The notes under the pieces are model-generated. The model saw only the letters and a list, made by a program, of their open reading frames with translations, was not told the DNA's origin and did no database searches. 64,000 nucleotides of DNA from Rhizoclosmatium globosum. Taxonomy: Eukaryota > Chytridiomycota > Chytridiomycetes > Chytridiales > Chytriomycetaceae. Shown one piece after another: positions 58,294 through 64,000 of this stretch. How positions within the stretch are numbered: the stretch's first letter is position 1; each line of letters starts with the position of its first letter. Both the position numbers and the translations under genes were made by a program. The DNA lies in NCBI GenBank assembly GCA_002104985.1, contig MCGO01000027.1:62001-126000 (forward strand), read 5' to 3'.

Positions 58294-61200
58294 ATGGCGA
58301 TGGAGCCACCAACAGTGCTGATTTTGCAAGCACGGCTGGACCAGGCCCTAACCGACCTCGCACAAGCGCATGCACACTTAAGCGACCTTCGGTGGGTATT
58401 TAATGGGAAACTAGAGTATTCTCTTCGTCACAGACTAACGCCAGATTCCACAGGACCGAGCCGTTCTCAGCATACGCCGTCAACGCCACACTCCAGCGCA
58501 CCATTGGGCAACTCAAGAGCGAGGGCGAGTCGCTGGCCCTTGCAAACACCTCGCTTAAGGCCGCGCTCGCCGAAGCCAATGCCGCACGGGTTGCAGCAAC
58601 GCATTCTGCCGTGAGTGTTTCACTCATCATCATAATTATAATGTCTTTAAAACTATCCTCAAACCAATCCGCACCAACCCAATCCAGCGTCTCGCCGCCG
58701 CAGACCGAAACGACGCGCTCGCCCTCGCCGATGCCGCCCGTCTTCAGCGCACAAAAGACGCAGACCGCATCGCTCTTCTCGATACAGAATTGCAGGCCGC
58801 GAATCTGAGACTCGCCCAGAAGGAGGTCGAGGCCCGCATTCTCGCGGCTCCCTCAAAAGAATCAAAACAATCAGATCAGACAAACATTCAGAATCGCGAA
58901 TGGTGCAAAAACTGTGCGTCACTCGTAAAACTCAACGAAGACGACCATGCCGCTGATATTGCTGCTGTACGACGCCTCAAACTCGAAATGCTGGCGGAAT
59001 CAAAAAAGGTGGAGTCTCTGGAGGCAGCTCTTGCGTACTCTCAAAAACAGCTGAAAGACGAGCAAGAAGCCCACCTTAAAACCGCACACAAACTTGCTGA
59101 GGCTGAAGCCACAGTGGCCAGTTTGAAACTCGAAAATACCCAATCCACGCAGAATATGCAAGTGTACATGAAGTATTCCGAAGACCAACAGCATTTACTC
59201 ATCTCTCATATTGAGCGAATGCAAATTTTCTCAAACAGACGAGCGGAAGATGCTGCTGCTGTAATATCAAAAACACGGCAACAATTCACAACCAGTTTAC
59301 ATGCACTCAAGGACTTATCCGCTGTTTCCTGGCTTTCTTCTTCTTCTTCGCCTCAACCAACAGAAATACTGAACGGTATGCAAACAAAGCTCGACGGCAT
59401 ACACACCGCTCTCAAATCCATTCACGAAACTATGATTGCAAATGCATCTACACCTTCTTTTCTTGAGCAATCCACACCCATGGCAACTATGTTTAAGCGC
59501 AATTCTGCAATTGAAATCAGCGAAGCAATGCTTGTTCCTTCAGGAAGCACATCTGACAATATACTCACCCCTGCATCCTCTCTCTTCAGCGACAACGCCA
59601 TTTCTTCGTTTATGAAGCGAATTGGTTCAACGTTGGGATTAGACCCCGACAGTTATAATAATCAACCACATCCATCTTCAGCAGCTGCCATACCAAACGT
59701 AGCAACACCAACTTCAAAGCCCCTTTTGCAACCAACAGACTCTGATATCAATATGGCCTCCCTTTCCGACCTTGAAGAAGACAAAGTCGAGGAGCCTGAA
59801 CGTTCCAAAACAAACCAAAACGCTCAGTTCGAAGTCACAAACACTACACTGCCCACACTGATTGCAAACCTTCAGAATGCAAAACTTTCAAAAATTGCAC
59901 GAGTTATTGAAGGGAAAGATGCTGAGATTGAGAAATTAGGGAAGGAAGTCAGCAAATTGAAACGCATTTTGGGGGAGGTTGGAGGTCAAGCCGAAACTAT
60001 GGCAAAAGAAGAGATTGCGTTAAAAAAGGTGGAGAAGCAGAAACAGGTATTTGTTCTCCCAGATCACTGGTTGTCTGACTCTCACAACACAGATCGATGA
60101 TGAGGCAGCAAAGGAAATGATTCGAAACCTTGAATTCAATCTGAAATTGCTCTCAGCAGAGAAGCATGGTGAGTTTGATGGAATTCGATCAGTACGGTTA
60201 AATTATTTGGTAGATCTGTCATCAAAGATTACGTCGCTTCTGGGAAGAATCGAAACTCTTCAACGAAATTCATCTCAATTGAAGGGAGATCTTGAATCAA
60301 AATCCATTCAATTAGAGAAATCAGAGCTTACACATCAAGAAACCAAGTCCCAACTTAAGCAAGCTCTGTTAAAACTGGAAACTTCGGAAACTCAATACAA
60401 TGCTGTGAAGTCTGAGAGTGAGCTTTTGAAGAAACGAATGGCGCAAGTCTTGAAAAAGATTGAAGGTACAGTACTTCATACTTTATATTTACTTACGTTT
60501 TATATGTCGTCTGTAACAGACAAGACTCTCGAAATCGTGACACATCAACTTAACAACGAAACATCTGGTACCTCACCAAACAACGCAACATTTTCTTCAA
60601 CTCTGTCGTCCCTCTCACAGTCCCTGCTATCCCCAACCTCACCTCAAACTCCTGCTCAACTCACGACCCTCCTCACCGAAAAAGAGTCCGAATCAGCTCT
60701 ATTACGTGCACATATAGATAAACTAAATTCCCGTGTCACCGAATCCTTCCACAAACTCCGCGACACCGAAACTCGCCTCGTCCAAGCCAACGCCGAGCTT
60801 GAACGACTCCACGCCGTCGAAGATATGTGTGGCTGGCTCAAACGCGAGAAAGAGCGTGTGGAAGCAGAAGTACTTATCGCCACGCGGCGTGCAGAAACAC
60901 TTGAAGGCGGACGACGGCGAAGCGAGGGTGATGATCAGGCTCGAAGCGTGATGGAAGAAGTCCGATCGTTGAAAGCGAGTCTTGTTCGCGCGACGCTTGA
61001 GAGTGAAGCTGCGATGGAGGAAGTTCAAGGGGAAAAGCGTGGATTGGAGGAAGAGGTTTCTAAACAGAAGGAGGAGGTTGATAGGTTGCGACGAAAGCTT
61101 CAAACACGAGTTGCTGAGATTTCGGAGAAAGATAAGAAGATAAATGAACTAAGTGGGCTGGTGTCGACATGCCAGGAGAGGGTCAATTCACTGGAGGCGG

Positions 61201-64000
61201 GAAGTTTCGAGAAGGACGCCAAGGTGTCAAGCTTAATTGAGAAACTTAAGTTACTGGAAGATGAAAAGAATCGAGCTCTCGATGAGCTTTCTGTCACTAA
61301 GTCAACCTTGGACGACGTTGTGAACAAGGTTTGTCTTCTGGTCAGTAGATTATCTTGCTGATCTCGAACCTATAGACTTCCTCTCTTCAAGCCAAAGTTA
61401 ATTCATTAGAAGGCTCGATTAATACAAAAGATGCTCAGTACAAGACTCTTGAACAATTGAATGCAACTCTGAATTCCGAGAACAAAAGCCTACACTCCAA
61501 AAATGAACTCAGCGTCAAAGAGTTGGAGTCTGTCTCCCTTCAGCTTCAGGATGTACAAAGGTTGTTTGTGGAAAAGGAGGGAAAGTCAAACGAATTTGCT
61601 CGACAGCTTTCTTCGTACCAATTCAATGTTCTTACACTTGAGAGTATGTGTGCGGAGAGAGATCTACAGCTACAAGAAATCGATGAGCAATTACGAGTTG
61701 TACGCAAAGAAAAGGTGGAGACTGCTAATCAACTGCAGAAATGCATGAGTGACTTGTCTGCATGTGGTACAAAAGTGAGCACTCATCAACTGTTCTTCAA
61801 TTCTGACACAAAGGTAGATTCTTACGTTGGAAGCGAATGTAAAAGCACTGGAGAATGCCGTCGCCGATCGAGAAAGAAAAATCAAATCACTTGAAGCACA
61901 GTTATCTTCGCTGTATTCTGAAAACGGCGCTGCTGTTGAAGAACTCTCTCAAAAGACCTCAAAACTGAACATGACTCGAAGCGAGCTTGAAACTATTCAG
62001 AAACTCCTTTCAGAGAAGACTGCAAAAATTGACGAGCTACTCAAACAAGACTCAACACAACAAAAGACTATTTACTCATTGGAAGAACATTTGCGTCGAA
62101 ACGAAGCTAAATTGAAAGCTTTGAACATTGAGAATAAGGCGTTAGTCGCTAAGTTGGATACTCACCAAGTTGAATACCATTCTTTGAAACAAGTGGTAAG
62201 CTTGTAATGACCTCGTTAGATGTTTAACATGTCTGTAGGCGCAATCCACATCAAAATCTCTTGACGACTTGAACTCGTCAAATGGAGCGGAAATAGCGCG
62301 TCTGCATTCTGTCATCAAATCCGTTAAAGCTGAACGAGAAGTTTTGGTTGAAAAGTTGTCAAACAAGGCTCATGAGATCAACACTCTCCAAATTGAGTTT
62401 GGTGCAACTCAAAAAGCCTTATTTGCAAATGAAACTAGGTTTAAAGAAGCCGAAAGAGAGTTAAAGGCGTTGCAAAATCAGGTTCGGGTTCTTGGGTCAA
62501 CTATTGCCGAAAAAGAAGCACGCGTGTCTGAACTTGAGGGAAGTGTGCATTCGCTCCAAGAAGAAAAAATGCAATACTCCCACAAGTTAGAAAAAAAGCT
62601 GGCCGAAGTGGATTCGTTGGAGAAAAAGGTGACATCCACGATATGTATTTGTCGGCCGTTCTGACACTAGTTTGTTCAGGTACTTTTACAACAATCCGCT
62701 ATCAAATCTGTCGAATCATTACTTCGAGAGCAGACAGCGACTTCAAAAGAGTTGGAGAAGAGTCTTTTGGCACTTCAATCCGAACATCACACTAAAATGA
62801 GAGACAGAGTCGCCGAAATTGACTCATTGGAATCAAAGGTATTTATCATCAAGTCATTATAGGTTTCTGATTTATTGCATCTAGCTTCAGTCCCACAAAG
62901 CTCTGATTGAATCTTTGGAATCAGTTGTCTTAGAGAATGACAACGTTCTGCGAGGATCTCAACAGAATTTGTCGATTGCTGCAAGAGACCATGATTTAGT
63001 ATCAAATGATTTAGTGACCAAGGTTCAAGAAATTGCAAACCTCAAAAAAGAGTTGCATAGGAATATCATCGTACTTGCAGAGCGAGATGCCCAGCTACAG
63101 GAGACTTCGGAACAGCTTGTGTTTCACAAAGACAAGGTTAGTTCTCTTGAAGCTGCAGTTGCCGAACGAGAAACGTCTCTGAAGACGATGGAAAAACGGG
63201 TAAAGATGTTAGCAGAAGAGAAGCGAGTTGCCCTGGATGAACTTTCAATGAGCTCTGCCGATCTCGATGCTTTGATTCGTGAACGTGATTCTTTAAAAAG
63301 TCTCGTAGAACTCAAGGAAATGGAATGGAATTCAACAAAAAGTAGCATGGAATCTGTCCTCGATGAAACATACTCGAAAACTAGTCGGGACAAGAGTGCG
63401 CTTTTATCTCAGTTGGAATCAGTTCAGGCCGTTAATAAGGATATGACAAAGAAAGTTCGTTGACCTTGAAGCTAAAACTATATGTACTAATATTTTATAG
63501 GTTTCAGAGTACCGACAGCAGGTACTATCTCTTGAAGCAACCATTGCAGCAAAAGACATTGAGTTAAATCGCCTGGGTTCAGAGTTCTCTGGGTTGACCT
63601 CCAGCAAACTGGCGCTAGCAGAAGACCTTGGACAAAAGCATTGTGAAATTGAAGCTCTTAGATTTGAACTGGATTCTCTTCGCAACGTCTTTGAGCAATC
63701 AAAAGAAATGCGAGACTCTCAAATCGCATTGCATTTATCGCAAATAGAAAGTCTGGAAAAATCAGTGATTGAAAAGGAAACAGCGGCAAGGTTGCTTGAA
63801 GAAAGTCTTGCAAATTCAGTGTCTGCACGCGGTTCTATTGTGGCTGATCTCGAATCATTGAGTCGCGACTACGCAGCCACAAAAGACATTGTAAGTATGA
63901 AAGAAGCAGAAACACCCTCGCTCTTGGGCCAAATTTTCTCTCTCAACGGATTATTGGAAGACAAAAATGCCATGGAAAAGAATTTACGTGAACATAACGC
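58294..64000 (+). CDS. Long coiled-coil protein (3' end outside window)
   Basis: Not assignable to a named family. From the ATG at 58294 (MAMEPPTVLILQARLDQALT) it continues across more than a dozen short introns with heptad-type sequence to the window edge. One lower-complexity region (about 59330-59820) is Ser/Pro/Thr-rich. Repeated phrases such as VSSLEAAVAERETSLK, EISEKDKKINELSGL and KIDELLKQDSTQQKTIYSLE suggest internal repetition of a roughly 50-100-residue coiled-coil unit. No motor, CH or Zn domain is visible. Candidates are a centrosomal/basal-body scaffold, a Golgi tether or a Mlp-like protein. The ATG lies 51 bp after the LKB1-like stop. The last inferred exon (near 63890) may continue through a GTAAGT that stays open. 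Confidence 0.75.

Overview
This is nuclear DNA from a fungus, most likely an early-diverging, flagellated (chytrid-like) one. Genes are compact, about 20 in 64 kb on both strands. Most introns are 45-115 bp with GT...AG ends. The gene set mixes fungal housekeeping genes (the TORC2 subunit SIN1/AVO1, LTV1, a protein disulfide isomerase ending in HDEL, cystathionine beta-synthase) with genes normally kept only by organisms that have cilia or flagella: a soluble ADCY10-type adenylyl cyclase, a FANK1-type FN3+ankyrin protein, a WDR87/WDR97-like WD40 protein, an IQCE-like coiled-coil protein and a sperm-tail PG-rich-repeat protein. No rRNA, tRNA, CRISPR array or complete transposon was recognised.

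Layout. 1-2.6 kb: partial unknown membrane protein (-), then a gene-poor stretch with one copy of a 200-bp repeat and a degraded adenylyl-cyclase-like fragment. 2.6-7.7 kb: SLC35-type transporter (-), two-SH3 membrane protein (+), PDI (+). 7.8-14.7 kb: soluble adenylyl cyclase (-) and FANK1-like gene (+), sharing a 261-bp divergent promoter. 14.7-18.6 kb: small unknown acidic protein and SIN1 (both -). 18.56-19.10 kb: a patchwork insertion carrying the second copy of the 200-bp repeat and a 74-bp exact copy of adenylyl cyclase coding DNA, which now forms the 3' end of the next gene. 19.0-20.7 kb: ACSF3-like malonyl-CoA synthetase (-). 20.9-28.4 kb: WD40 gene (+). 28.5-32.7 kb: ABCC transporter (+). 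32.8-33.1 kb: tiny Mim1-like membrane protein (-). 33.4-35.6 kb: cystathionine beta-synthase (+). 35.7-41.9 kb: IQCE-like gene (+). 41.9-54.7 kb: four tightly packed minus-strand genes, TERT, LTV1, a Nup153-like nucleoporin and the PG-rich-repeat protein. 54.9-58.2 kb: LKB1/STK11-like kinase (+). 58.3-64 kb: long coiled-coil protein (+), running off the window.

At least five genes point to flagellar assembly or signalling. LKB1, SIN1/TORC2 and cAMP production are signalling functions; LTV1 (40S export), the nucleoporin and telomerase are nuclear functions; ACSF3 is expected to be mitochondrial. The most unusual feature is the mosaic at 18.56-19.10 kb and its partner at 2.07-2.41 kb: two loci about 16 kb apart that share a perfect 200-bp repeat and both adjoin pieces of adenylyl cyclase genes. 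All splice structures were inferred by eye from reading frames and GT/AG sites. Where I state an exact protein length, I checked that the exon lengths add up in frame.
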